Below, one piece after another: positions 16,889-29,222 of a stretch of DNA of 36,348 nucleotides. The position numbers and the translations under genes were made by a program. Position 1 is the stretch's first letter. Each line of letters begins with the position of its first letter. Under the pieces are notes generated by a model. It was not told where the DNA came from. It worked only from the letters and a program-made list of their open reading frames with translations, and searched no databases. The DNA comes from Candidatus Butyricicoccus avicola (GTDB lineage Bacteria; Bacillota; Clostridia; Oscillospirales; Butyricicoccaceae): assembly GCA_019119435.1 (NCBI GenBank), contig DWWZ01000052.1:1-36348 (forward strand), given 5' to 3'.

Positions 16889-17023
16889 TTACAGGGTAAG
16901 CTGCTTGCGGCCCTTCGCACGACGGCGAGCCAGCACCTTGCGGCCATTCTTCGTAGACATTCTCTTGCGGAAACCATGTTCCTTGCTGCGCTGACGCTTC
17001 TTGGGCTGATAGGTTCTCAGCAT
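16889..17023 (-). CDS. rpmH: 50S ribosomal protein bL34
   Basis: A 44-residue, highly basic large-subunit protein with the invariant pattern [22 protein letters not shown] and a C-terminal [13 protein letters not shown]. The track ORF begins 19 codons earlier at 17080. ATG 17023 is the family start and has AGGAGG 10 bases upstream. A strong promoter lies about 110 bases upstream, divergent from dnaA across the origin. Confidence 0.98.
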   Translation of the reverse strand: MLRTYQPKKRQRSKEHGFRKRMSTKNGRKVLARRRAKGRKQLTL

Positions 17024-17134
17024 TTGCCACACACCTCCTATTATTCTAAGAATCTGAATGGGCACCGGCACAGGTCCCATACGAAAAGATCGGGCTTATG
17101 CCGCTGCCTGTCCGTAATACTCCGAATCAGATAT

Positions 17135-17164
17135 ATTATAGACAGCCCCTCTCCCGTTTGTCAA
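17135..17164 (-). promoter_or_regulatory. rpmH promoter
   Basis: On the minus strand a perfect TTGACA (17164-17159) and a perfect TATAAT (17140-17135) are separated by 18 bp. It is the strongest promoter-like sequence I see in the window, as expected for a ribosomal protein gene. Confidence 0.88.
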
Positions 17165-17393
17165 GGGAAACTTTGTAAGCCCATCGCAAAAATTTCCCCA
17201 GGGCGCATGAGTGCCCGGCCTGCCCGGCGCCGGCCTTCCAGGCCGGATTTTCGACATCTTTTGCCCGGCGCGCCGCAAAAAACCGCCCTGTTATCCACAT
17301 CTGTGCACCCACCTGTGGATAACTTGAAATCCCCCTCTAAATATGTTACTATGTACAGTGAATAAGAATCGGCAGAATTAGGAGGAAATATTT
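17165..17393. other. oriC, upstream part (rpmH-dnaA gap)
   Basis: This gap contains two perfect DnaA boxes in opposite orientation, TTATCCACA (17291-17299) and TGTGGATAA (17314-17322). The second lies immediately upstream of the dnaA -35 box. A 7-bp hairpin, CCGGCCT / AGGCCGG (17230-17246), and several GC-rich motifs lie further left. It corresponds to the dnaA-proximal box cluster of the bipartite Firmicutes origin and to the dnaA autoregulatory region. Confidence 0.85.
17324..17352 (+). promoter_or_regulatory. dnaA promoter
   Basis: TTGAAA (17324-17329) and TACTAT (17347-17352) are 17 bp apart, about 41 bases before the start codon. The DnaA box at 17314-17322 ends one base before the -35 box, so DnaA binding should repress it. 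Confidence 0.75.
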
Positions 17394-18698
17394 TTGAACA
17401 GCAACAACGACTTACTCAAAATGGCGTTGTCGCGCATGGAAGGTTCCTTCAGCCAGGTCACGCTTTCGGCCTGGTTCGACGATGCCGAGGCGGTCTCCCT
17501 GGAGGGGACCAGCTTTGTCCTGCGCGCTGCCAACCAATTTAAGAAAGAGATCATCGAATCGCGCTTCACCACCCCCCTGCAGCAGGCGCTGACCGAGCTG
17601 CTCGGCGAACCGATCACGGTCACCGTCGTCTACGGCGACCAGCCTGCCGCACCCATCCAGGCCGGCGAATCCATCGGCCTGTCCCCCGACGAGGAATACA
17701 CCTTCGAGCACTTTATTGTCGGTTCTTCCAACAAGTTCGCCCACGCCGCCGCGGTCTCGGTCGCCAACCATCCGGCCGAAAACTATAACCCGCTCTTTAT
17801 CTACGGCCAGTCCGGCCTGGGCAAGACCCACCTTCTGCACGCCATCGGCAATGTCATCCGCGGCACCCATCCCAATTTCCGCATCATCTATGTCAAGGGC
17901 GAGGACTTCACAAACGAGCTGGTCACCGCCATCCAGGAGGGCGACGTGCAGTCCTTCCGCGGAAAATACCGCATGGCCGACCTGCTGCTCATCGACGATA
18001 TCCAATTTATTGCCGGCAAAGAGCGCACCCAGGAAGAATTTTTCCACACTTTTAACGCACTCTATGAATCGGGCCGCCAGATCGTGCTGACCTCAGACCG
18101 GCCGCCCAAGGAGATGAACACGCTGGAAGACCGCATGAAGACCCGCTTTGAATGGGGCCTTCTGGCCGATATCCAGCCGCCCGACTTTGAAACGCGCGTC
18201 GCCATCATCAACGCCAAGGCCGAAAAGCTGGGCTTCGAGCTGCCCAAAGACGTCGTCTACTGCATCGCGGAAAACCTGCAGTCCAACGTCCGTCAGCTCG
18301 AGGGCACGGTCAAAAAGATCAAGGCCAAGCACGAGCTTGGCGGCGAGTCCATCACCATCGAGATGACCCAAAAGGTCATCGAGGAGGTCAAGTCCATCAA
18401 CCCCGGCCTCAATCCGACCCCGCCCATGATCCTGCAGACGGTCTCGAACTTTTTCTCGGTCCCGGTCGACCAGATCCTGTCCGACCGCCGCTCCAAGGAC
18501 ACCGTACAGCCCCGGCAGATGGCCATGTACCTGGTGCGCAAGATGACCAACTACTCGCTGCCCGAGATCGGCAAGGTTTTTGGCCGCGACCACACCACGG
18601 TCATGCACGCCTGCGACAAAATCGACTCCGACCGCAAGAAAAATGCAGAGCTGGAAGACATCATCAAAACCCTCATCGAGAACATCCAAAACCTATAA
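17394..18698 (+). CDS. dnaA: Chromosomal replication initiator protein DnaA
   Basis: A 434-residue AAA+ initiator that binds DnaA boxes and melts the origin. Domain I is residues 1-80 and domain II is very short. Domain III has YTFEHFIVGSSN, Walker A GQSGLGKTHLLHAIG at about 141-155, and Walker B LLLIDDIQFIAGK at about 200-212. Domain IV ends with the DnaA signature FGRDHTTVMHACDKI for box recognition. The start is TTG, 8 bases after AGGAGG; no in-frame ATG fits better. The gene is flanked on both sides by DnaA-box arrays. Confidence 0.98.
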   Translation: MNSNNDLLKMALSRMEGSFSQVTLSAWFDDAEAVSLEGTSFVLRAANQFKKEIIESRFTTPLQQALTELLGEPITVTVVYGDQPAAPIQAGESIGLSPDEEYTFEHFIVGSSNKFAHAAAVSVANHPAENYNPLFIYGQSGLGKTHLLHAIGNVIRGTHPNFRIIYVKGEDFTNELVTAIQEGDVQSFRGKYRMADLLLIDDIQFIAGKERTQEEFFHTFNALYESGRQIVLTSDRPPKEMNTLEDRMKTRFEWGLLADIQPPDFETRVAIINAKAEKLGFELPKDVVYCIAENLQSNVRQLEGTVKKIKAKHELGGESITIEMTQKVIEEVKSINPGLNPTPPMILQTVSNFFSVPVDQILSDRRSKDTVQPRQMAMYLVRKMTNYSLPEIGKVFGRDHTTVMHACDKIDSDRKKNAELEDIIKTLIENIQNL

Positions 18699-18884
18699 AT
18701 GCGGCGCCGTCCCGCGCCCCAAATTTTTTCCACACCCCCTGTGGATTGTGGATGGACAACCTGTGGACAACCATTTCCCGATTTTTCCGCCCACAATTCG
18801 TCCGAATCCTTCCACATCCGCGTGGGGATAAAATTTCCCATGGCCGCCATGGAGGTTTTGGACTTTTCCACAGCTTCCACAGCT

Positions 18885-18900
18885 CTACTACTACGACTAT
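18885..18900. other. DnaA-trio-like element
   Basis: CTACTACTACGACTAT reads on the complementary strand 3'-GAT-GAT-GAT-GCT-GAT-A-5'. This matches the repeated 3'-GAT trinucleotide that loads DnaA onto a single strand next to the unwinding site. It begins 12 bases after a DnaA box and runs straight into the AT-rich ATAAAATAAT segment, the expected arrangement. Confidence 0.7.
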
Positions 18901-18928
18901 AAAATAATCCTTCTATTTCTTACCGCTC

Positions 18929-18942
18929 ATGCCCCGGGAAAT
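18929..18942. promoter_or_regulatory. Candidate Noc binding site
   Basis: ATGCCCCGGGAAAT matches 12 of 14 positions of the Noc consensus ATTTCCCGGGAAAT, with one half-site intact. It also forms part of a small hairpin, CCCCGG-GAAATA-CCGGGG, which is an alternative explanation. Confidence 0.35.
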
Positions 18943-18993
18943 ACCGGGGAAAACCCACATGCCCTGTGGATAAAGAAAGGAACGCAAGAAACT

Positions 18994-20106
18994 ATGAAAT
19001 TCTCCTGCGAAAAAACGGCATTCCTCGACGCGATCTCTATCGCGTCTCGTGCCGTTTCCACCAAATCAACCATCGCAATCCTAGAAGGCCTGCGGATCAC
19101 CGCAGCCGACACCTTAACCCTATCGGGCTACGACCTCTCGATGGGCATCCGCACCGAAGTCGAAGCCGACATCCTAGAACCGGGTGAGATTGTCCTGAGT
19201 GCCAAGCTCCTGGGCGACATCGTCCGCAAACTGCCAAACGATGTGGTCTATGTCGAGACCGACGAAAAACTGCTGACCACCATCAAGTGCGGCCGCTCGG
19301 TTTTCAACCTTGTGGCCTCAGCCTCGGACGACTTCCCGGCCATGCCCGAAGTCAACGCCGAATATGAGATCCCAATGCCCGAAAACGTGCTCAAATCCAT
19401 GATTAACCAGACAGTTTTTGCCGTCTCGGACAATCAGGCCAAGCCCATCCACACCGGCTGCCTGTTCGAGCTGACCGGCGGCCGGCTGACCGTCGTCGCA
19501 GTCGATGGCTTCCGCCTGTCCATCCGCCGCGAAACCCTGGAGCATGCACCGGCCGAGGACATGAAATTTGTCGTCCCGGGCACAGCTCTGCGCGAAATCG
19601 AGCGCATCCTGCACGAGGACGGGGACAACCTTGCAGCGGTCTGCCCGGGCGAAAAGCATATCCTCTTTGCCCTGGGCAAGACCACCCTGGTCTGCCGCCT
19701 GATCGACGGCGAGTTTCTCAACTATAATGCGGCCATTCCGACCTCCTTCGAGTACACCGTGCAGACGGACACCCATGAACTGATCACCTGCTTGGAGCGC
19801 GTATCCCTTTTGGTGTCGGAAAAGCTCAAAAACCCAGTGCGTATCACCTTCGACGGCGCGGTGATGAAGATGACCTGCATCACGGCGGTCGGCAAGTCCT
19901 ACGATGAGTGCGCCATCGACGGTTCGGTGGACAATCTGGAGATCGGCTTTAACAGCCGCTACCTGCTGGACGCCCTGCGCGCGGCGAGCGACGAGACCAT
20001 CCACCTCTCGCTCAAGGGCGCGCTCAACCCGATCGTTATCACCCCGACCGAGGGGGACAAGTACACCTATCTTGTCCTGCCAGTGAGGCTCAAGGCCAAT
20101 GCGTGA
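18994..20106 (+). CDS. dnaN: DNA polymerase III beta subunit (sliding clamp)
   Basis: A 370-residue clamp protein of normal length with three repeated domains. The N-terminus MKFSCEKTAFLDAISIASRAV and the C-terminal stretch NPIVITPTEGDKYTYLVLPVRL are family-typical; the latter forms part of the hydrophobic cleft that binds polymerases and other partners. It encircles DNA and gives processivity. It starts at ATG 18994 after AAAGGAA. Its stop overlaps the next gene by 8 bases, and it lies in the dnaA-dnaN-yaaA-recF group. Confidence 0.98.
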   Translation: MKFSCEKTAFLDAISIASRAVSTKSTIAILEGLRITAADTLTLSGYDLSMGIRTEVEADILEPGEIVLSAKLLGDIVRKLPNDVVYVETDEKLLTTIKCGRSVFNLVASASDDFPAMPEVNAEYEIPMPENVLKSMINQTVFAVSDNQAKPIHTGCLFELTGGRLTVVAVDGFRLSIRRETLEHAPAEDMKFVVPGTALREIERILHEDGDNLAAVCPGEKHILFALGKTTLVCRLIDGEFLNYNAAIPTSFEYTVQTDTHELITCLERVSLLVSEKLKNPVRITFDGAVMKMTCITAVGKSYDECAIDGSVDNLEIGFNSRYLLDALRAASDETIHLSLKGALNPIVITPTEGDKYTYLVLPVRLKANA

Positions 20107-20305
20107 AATCAAGATCCAGAGCGAGTTTATCAAACTCGACGCGCTGTTAAAATTTGCCAACCTGGTCTCGTCGGGCGGCGAGGCCAAGGTGCGCATTGCC
20201 CAGGGCGAGGTGCAGGTGTGCGGCGAGACCTGCCTGATGCGCGGCAAAAAGCTGCGGCCGGGCGACACCGTGACCATCGACGGCGAAACGGTCAAAATCT
20301 GCTGA
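20099..20305 (+). CDS. yaaA: S4-domain RNA-binding protein YaaA (RlbA-like)
   Basis: A 68-residue single-domain protein of the S4 fold (FIKLDALLKFANLVSSGGEAK near the start, VQVCGETCLMRGKKLRPGDTV later), found between dnaN and recF in most Firmicutes. It probably binds ribosomal RNA; its exact role is not established. It overlaps the dnaN stop by 8 bases (ATGCGTGA), which indicates translational coupling. A parS-like site follows 7 bases after its stop codon. Confidence 0.93.
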   Translation: MREIKIQSEFIKLDALLKFANLVSSGGEAKVRIAQGEVQVCGETCLMRGKKLRPGDTVTIDGETVKIC

Positions 20306-20312
20306 TCCCGCG

Positions 20313-20328
20313 CGTTTCACGTGAAACA
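20313..20328. promoter_or_regulatory. parS site (one mismatch)
   Basis: CGTTTCACGTGAAACA differs from the 16-bp parS consensus only at the first base and keeps the full 14-bp core palindrome. It lies between yaaA and recF, about 1.4 kb from the unwinding region. With the site at 8498 it brackets the origin. Confidence 0.9.
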
Positions 20329-20396
20329 TCGGGGATTTTGCGGGCATTTTGCCGTCCCCGCCCCATCTATTTTTACCCGATAAGGAGGCCGGCTGC

Positions 20397-21494
20397 TTGA
20401 TCCGCACGCTGACGCTGGAAAATTTTCGCAATTATGAGGCGGCCAGCCTGGCTTTTGACCCGGCGGTCAACCTGATTGTGGGCGAGAACGCCCAGGGCAA
20501 GACCAACCTGCTCGAGGCGGCGGCCGCCCTGTCCACCATCAAACTGTTCCGCACGGCCCAGAAGAAGGAGGGCCTGCGCTTTGGCTGCGACCATGGCGCC
20601 ATCCGGGGCACCTTTGACGCCGAAGGGCGGGAGATCACGCTCGAACTGCGGCTGCACCGCGACCGGGCGATGGAGCTCTTCCAAAACGGCATCCGGCTGC
20701 GGCGCCAGGGGGAGGCCCGAGGATTATTACGCACTGTATTATTTTGTCCGGACGACCTGTTCCTGGTGCGCGCCGGGGCGGCCGCCCGGCGCAAATTTTT
20801 GGATGCGGCGCTGTGCCAGCTGCGCCCGCAGTATGCAGGAATCCTTGCGGAATATGAAAGAGTGCTCGCGCATAAATTGCGCATTTTGAAGGACAGCGAG
20901 GAAAAACCTGCACTTTTGAACCTGCTCGACGACTTTACGCTGCGCCTGTGCCGCCTGGGCGCGCACATCATCCGCTACCGCGCCTACTATGTGCGCAAAC
21001 TGGCCGGGCGGGCGGCCGCGCTGCACGCCGAGGCCGCGCCCGACGAGCGCCTGTCCTGCGCGTACCGCACGGTGTCGGCCGTGACCGACCCCTATGCCTC
21101 AGCGGCGGTCATCGAGGCCCAGCTGCAAAACCACGCATTCGATCACCGCGCCGCCGAGATTGCGGCGCAGTCCTGCCTGTCCGGGCCGCACAAGGACGAC
21201 CTCGAGCTGCGCCTTGGCGGCGTGCCGGCTTCCTCCTTTGCCTCGCAGGGGCAGGCGCGCACGGCGGCCCTGGCCCTCAAGCTGGCCGAGCGCGAGATGT
21301 TCTTTGACGAGGACAACGCCTATCCGGTGCTGCTGCTCGACGACGTCCTGTCCGAGCTGGACCGGCGGCGGCAGGATTTCGTCTTGAACCACCTGGGCCA
21401 GGGCCAGGTCCTCATCACCTGCTGCGAGGAGGAGACCGCGGCGCGCTTCCACGCGGGCACGGTGTTCCGCGTGCACGGCGGGCGTTTGGTCTGA
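20397..21494 (+). CDS. recF: DNA replication and repair protein RecF
   Basis: A 365-residue SMC-like ATPase that with RecO/RecR loads RecA at single-strand gaps. Walker A is GENAQGKTNLLEA at about 31-43. The ABC signature region is FASQGQARTAALALKLAE, and Walker B is PVLLLDDVLSELD near residue 315. The track ORF starts at 20349, but the family N-terminus is IRTLTLENFRNYE. TTG at 20397 with AAGGAGG 8 bases upstream gives exactly that start. The parS-like site lies in its leader. Confidence 0.95.
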   Translation: MIRTLTLENFRNYEAASLAFDPAVNLIVGENAQGKTNLLEAAAALSTIKLFRTAQKKEGLRFGCDHGAIRGTFDAEGREITLELRLHRDRAMELFQNGIRLRRQGEARGLLRTVLFCPDDLFLVRAGAAARRKFLDAALCQLRPQYAGILAEYERVLAHKLRILKDSEEKPALLNLLDDFTLRLCRLGAHIIRYRAYYVRKLAGRAAALHAEAAPDERLSCAYRTVSAVTDPYASAAVIEAQLQNHAFDHRAAEIAAQSCLSGPHKDDLELRLGGVPASSFASQGQARTAALALKLAEREMFFDEDNAYPVLLLDDVLSELDRRRQDFVLNHLGQGQVLITCCEEETAARFHAGTVFRVHGGRLV

Positions 21495-21522
21495 GAAGCA
21501 CCCGCTTCTGACAAGATAAACA

Positions 21523-21551
21523 TGGAAATTTTATAAAAATTGTGGTATAAT
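21523..21551 (+). promoter_or_regulatory. Promoter for remB-gyrB-gyrA
   Basis: TGGAAA (21523-21528) and a perfect TATAAT (21546-21551) are 17 bp apart, about 50 bases before remB. No terminator with a U-run is visible between recF and this promoter. Confidence 0.7.
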
Positions 21552-21600
21552 AGCCATAACGCGGCCACGCCGCCGGACCGAACTGCAGGGGGGCCATGCC

Positions 21601-21864
21601 ATGTATGTCCATATCGGCCAGGATTACATGATCCCGGCGCGCTCGATCGTCGCAGTCTTTGACATGGACACCGCGACGTGGTCCAAACACACCCGCGCGC
21701 TCATCGCCCGCCTCACGCACGAGGGCCGGGTGGTCTCGGCCTGCGAGGATCTGCCCAAGTCTGCCGTCCTGTGCGACGGCGCACTTGGCGAGATCCTCTA
21801 TATTTCCCAGTTGTCCAGCGCCGTCCTGGCCCGGCGCGCCCAAAAAGGACTGGCCGGCCTGTAA
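21601..21864 (+). CDS. remB: Extracellular matrix regulator RemB (DUF370)
   Basis: An 87-residue DUF370 protein, the RemA/RemB family of small DNA-binding regulators, in the yaaB position between recF and gyrB. The N-terminus MYVHIGQDYMIPARSIVAVFDMD is characteristic. In Bacillus the paralogue RemA activates matrix genes; the role of RemB itself is less clear. A promoter lies about 50 bases upstream. The ribosome site is a G-rich stretch (CAGGGGGG). Translation probably continues into gyrB after a 56-base gap. Confidence 0.9.
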   Translation: MYVHIGQDYMIPARSIVAVFDMDTATWSKHTRALIARLTHEGRVVSACEDLPKSAVLCDGALGEILYISQLSSAVLARRAQKGLAGL

Positions 21865-21917
21865 CGGACCGGGCCGGCCGGCAGCGTTTTCGATCACCCC
21901 CAGAAGAGGAACTGTAA

Positions 21918-23852
<1,935 letters not shown>

Positions 23853-23985
23853 GCGCCCAATCGCCCTGCTTTGCCCCGGCATCCGCGGCGCCCGCCCCAA
23901 AGGGGCTGCGCCCGGCGCAAAAAGGCGCGCCCTCTGCCTGCCCGCCTTTTGGGCAGCCAAAACCCTCTGACCTGGAGGCAACTGA

Positions 23986-26553
<2,568 letters not shown>

Positions 26554-26589
26554 GCTGCGCCCGCGCTCCCGCAAAGATTGTTTTGTCCG

Positions 26590-26625
26590 GACAGCCGCCC
26601 GAAACCGGGGCGGCTGTCTTTTTTT
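26590..26625 (+). terminator. Terminator of gyrA
   Basis: An 11-bp stem GACAGCCGCCC / GGGCGGCTGTC with a 7-nt loop, followed by seven T, about 37 bases past the gyrA stop. Confidence 0.93.
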
Positions 26626-26714
26626 GCCGGCCCAGCGCGCGCCGGCTTGTTTTTTGTCGGGGCGGTTTTGGGTGTTTTACACAAATTTCTCCAAAATGTA
26701 ACCAAAGAAAACTC

Positions 26715-26743
26715 TTGTCTGCACAAAAGAAAGGGGCTATAAT
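26715..26743 (+). promoter_or_regulatory. Antiporter gene promoter
   Basis: TTGTCT (26715-26720) and a perfect TATAAT (26738-26743) are 17 bp apart, about 68 bases before the start codon. Confidence 0.8.
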
Positions 26744-26810
26744 AAGCTATAACGAGCCACGGTCGGCGTCCCCCGAGCATCCGTTTTGCCGGCCACAGGA
26801 GGGAAAACAC

Positions 26811-28016
26811 ATGCAATCTTATGAGTTTCTGCTGATTATCGCAGTCATTTTGCTGTCCACCAAGGTCTTTGGCCTGCTGTCGGAGCGCGTGCACATGCCC
26901 CAGGTCGTGGGCGCGCTGATCGCGGGCATCATCCTGGGCCCGTCGGTCCTCGGCCTTGTGGAGGAGACCGACTTCCTGCTCAAGACCAGCGAGATCGGCG
27001 TCATCATCCTCATGTTCATGGCCGGGCTGGATACCGACATTGAAGAGCTCAAAAAGACCGGCCTTGCGTCCTTTGTCATCGCGCTGATCGGCGTGCTGGT
27101 GCCGCTGGGCGCGGGCACCCTGCTCTATCTCGGCTTCTTCCCGGACCCGTCTGACCCGCTGCACCTGCTCAAGGCGGTCTTTGTCGGCGTTGTGCTGACC
27201 GCGACCTCGGTCTCCATCACGGTCGAGACCCTGCGCGAGATGGGCCGGCTCAAGGGCAAGGTGGGCACGGCCATCCTGGGCGCGGCCATCATCGATGACA
27301 TTATGGGCATCGTGGTGCTGACCCTGGTGTCGGCCATGACCGACCCGACGGTCAACCCGATCTCGGTCCTTTTGCGGATCGTCGCCTTCTTCGTCCTGGT
27401 CGTGGTCGTCGGCCTCATCATGTACCGCCTGTTCCGCGTCATGACCAAGGAGTGGGGCAACCACCGCCGCATCGCCATCTATGGCTTTGCCTTCTGCCTC
27501 ATCCTGTCCTTTGTCGCCGAGCACTATTTTGGCATCGCCGATATCACAGGCGCCTACTTTGCCGGCCTGATCTTGTGCAATATCATGGAGGCCCGCGAGT
27601 ATATCAACAAGAAGATGACCGTCCTGGGCTACATGATCTTCTCGCCCATCTTCTTCGCCTCCATCGGCATCAAGACCGAGCTCGACGGCATGACGGCCAG
27701 CCTGCTGGTCTTTTCGGTCGCCCTGCTGGTGGTCGCCATCCTGACCAAGATCGTCGGCTGTGGCCTGGGCGCCAAGATCATGGGCTTTACCTGGTCGGAT
27801 TCCCTCTCGGTCGGCCTCGGCATGGTTTCGCGCGGCGAGGTCGCGCTGATCGTCGCCCAGAAGGGCGCGCAGTCCGGCCTGGTGGACAGCAGCCTGTTCC
27901 CGCCCATCGTGCTGGTCGTCATCGTCACGACGCTCATCACCCCCATCCTGCTCAAACTGTTCATGAAGCAGCCGGCCGAGGGCAGCGCCCCAGAGATCCG
28001 GCACGAGCATATCTAA
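26811..28016 (+). CDS. Cation:proton antiporter, CPA2 family (Na+/H+ exchanger type)
   Basis: A 401-residue protein made almost entirely of membrane helices (about 12-13). VGALIAGIILGPSVLG is near the N-terminus, AAIIDDIMGIVVL in the core, and FGIADITGAYFAGLIL and MVSRGEVALIVAQKG further on. The paired Asp of IIDD is the ion-binding pair of electrogenic CPA2 exchangers such as NapA. It probably exports Na+ in exchange for protons. No RCK or TrkA-N domain follows, unlike KefB/KefC. The track ORF begins at 26424 inside gyrA; ATG 26811 has AGGAGGG upstream and starts at the first helix. It has its own promoter and terminator. Confidence 0.92.
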   Translation: MQSYEFLLIIAVILLSTKVFGLLSERVHMPQVVGALIAGIILGPSVLGLVEETDFLLKTSEIGVIILMFMAGLDTDIEELKKTGLASFVIALIGVLVPLGAGTLLYLGFFPDPSDPLHLLKAVFVGVVLTATSVSITVETLREMGRLKGKVGTAILGAAIIDDIMGIVVLTLVSAMTDPTVNPISVLLRIVAFFVLVVVVGLIMYRLFRVMTKEWGNHRRIAIYGFAFCLILSFVAEHYFGIADITGAYFAGLILCNIMEAREYINKKMTVLGYMIFSPIFFASIGIKTELDGMTASLLVFSVALLVVAILTKIVGCGLGAKIMGFTWSDSLSVGLGMVSRGEVALIVAQKGAQSGLVDSSLFPPIVLVVIVTTLITPILLKLFMKQPAEGSAPEIRHEHI

Positions 28017-28068
28017 AAAGCGTGGCGCCGGGCCCCCGCGCAGGGGCCGGCATATCGTTCGGCCATGC

Positions 28069-28098
28069 GTGCGCCGCCTTTGGGCGGCGCACTTTTTT
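28069..28098 (+). terminator. Terminator of the antiporter gene
   Basis: A perfect 10-bp stem GTGCGCCGCC / GGCGGCGCAC with loop TTTG, followed by six T. Confidence 0.93.
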
Positions 28099-28131
28099 GC
28101 CCGGCGCGCGGGCAGAACGGCAAGATTCCTC

Positions 28132-28160
28132 TGGAACTGCCGGGAAAAGCATGCTATAAT
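28132..28160 (+). promoter_or_regulatory. Promoter of the eight-helix membrane protein gene
   Basis: An extended -10 element, TGCTATAAT (TATAAT at 28155-28160), with a weak TGGAAC -35 at 17 bp spacing. Confidence 0.65.
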
Positions 28161-28203
28161 GGAACCTGTATCGAAATTGACCCTGTCAGGAGGGAGCCTA
28201 TCC

Positions 28204-29070
28204 ATGACCTTTAAGAAAGTTTTTCCGATCCTCGCCGTGATCCTGGGCGCTGTGTGCGGCGTGCTGCACGGGATGGATCTGGTGTACGGCTACGACAGCG
28301 TGGACCTGCCGACCGGCGCGCCCTGGCTGGCCATGTTATATGCCGTGGCCGCAGTTGCGGCCGTCCTGTGCGTGGCCGTGTCCTTTACTTACCGCAAGAC
28401 CAGCGACCGCTATCAGGCCTTTGAGGCCTACCTCACGGGCGGCGGCGACCTGCACAAGACGGCAGCCGTGCTGTGCGCGGCCCTGTTCGTGCTGTTCGGC
28501 CTGCTCGGCCTGTATGGCACGGCCACGAACCTGATGCAGCTTCCCATGTTCGAGCGGGTGACGCTCATCCCGATGTACCTGTTCGCGATCGCGTCGGGCC
28601 TGACGCTGATCCGCCTGGGCGGCGGCGCGGCGCGCGGCACGGTGAGCGAGGAGAACGCAGCCCTGATCTTTTTGCCGATCGCCTGGGCGGCGCTCGACCT
28701 GGTCAACACCTTCAAGGCCAACGGCAGCGAGCCCATGGAGGGCAAGTTCGTGTTCGAGCTGTTGGCGGCGGCCACGCTGCTGTGCGCCCTGCACGCCTAT
28801 GCGCGCATGCTGTTTTCCACCCCGCGCCCGCGCTATCTGGCCTGTCTCGGCGGCCTGGGCGTGGTGTTTGGCTTGGCCGGCGGCATCGGCTGCGCGATGG
28901 ACTGGCTGCTGGGCGGCACCGACGACCTATTGATGATCCCGCGCGGCGGCTGCTATCTGGCGTGCGCCCTGTGGTTTGCCTATCAGCTCAGCCGTATGGC
29001 TGCCTGCAAGGACGAGCCGGAAGGCCCGGAACTCAAAAAGGGCAAGCCGGTCCAGAACGAGGAAAAGTGA
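28204..29070 (+). CDS. Eight-helix integral membrane protein of unknown function
   Basis: I do not recognise this 288-residue protein. Eight hydrophobic segments are visible, at roughly residues 6-28, 42-64, 88-106, 118-138, 152-170, 182-202, 212-234 and 246-264, joined by short loops. The C-terminal tail is charged and cytosolic-looking ([19 protein letters not shown]). No catalytic or transport motif stands out. The track ORF begins at 28069; ATG 28204 has AGGAGGG upstream and places a basic residue pair before helix 1. It has its own promoter and terminator, so the neighbours give no hint about function. Confidence 0.85.
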   Translation: MTFKKVFPILAVILGAVCGVLHGMDLVYGYDSVDLPTGAPWLAMLYAVAAVAAVLCVAVSFTYRKTSDRYQAFEAYLTGGGDLHKTAAVLCAALFVLFGLLGLYGTATNLMQLPMFERVTLIPMYLFAIASGLTLIRLGGGAARGTVSEENAALIFLPIAWAALDLVNTFKANGSEPMEGKFVFELLAAATLLCALHAYARMLFSTPRPRYLACLGGLGVVFGLAGGIGCAMDWLLGGTDDLLMIPRGGCYLACALWFAYQLSRMAACKDEPEGPELKKGKPVQNEEK

Positions 29071-29079
29071 ACCATCTGC

Positions 29080-29119
29080 ACAAAAGACCGACAGTCCGCA
29101 GGCTGCCGGTTTTTTTGTG
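29080..29119 (+). terminator. Terminator after the membrane protein gene
   Basis: CACAAAAGACCGACAG pairs imperfectly with CTGCCGGTTTTTTTGTG. The stem is followed by or merges into seven T, just past the stop codon. Confidence 0.8.
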
Positions 29120-29222
29120 CCGGAAAGTGGGCCGGGCCTCCCCGTTTCCCGCTTTTCTTTTGCCGGCATTCTTGCTATACTATACCCAGAATGCACAAAA
29201 TAGACGAAAGACGAGGCATACT

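Larger units (their letters stand above)
18699..18993. other. oriC, downstream part (dnaA-dnaN gap) with DnaA-box array and unwinding region
   Basis: This 295-bp non-coding stretch holds one perfect DnaA box (TGTGGATAA, 18965-18973) and single-mismatch boxes at 18726-18734 (TTTTCCACA), 18762-18770 (TGTGGACAA), 18823-18831 (TGGGGATAA) and 18864-18872 (TTTTCCACA). Two-mismatch copies lie at 18740 and 18747. The box at 18864 is followed by a DnaA-trio-like tract and an AT-rich segment (18895-18922). The order of boxes, then trios, then AT-rich DNA is that of the unwinding half of the B. subtilis origin. A Noc-site-like sequence and the dnaN ribosome site follow. Confidence 0.88.

Noticed and set aside
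16643-16994. Small ORFs between rnpA and rpmH on both strands
   Set aside because: They are Arg/Pro/Ala-rich, lack ribosome sites and overlap each other in several frames; composition artefacts.
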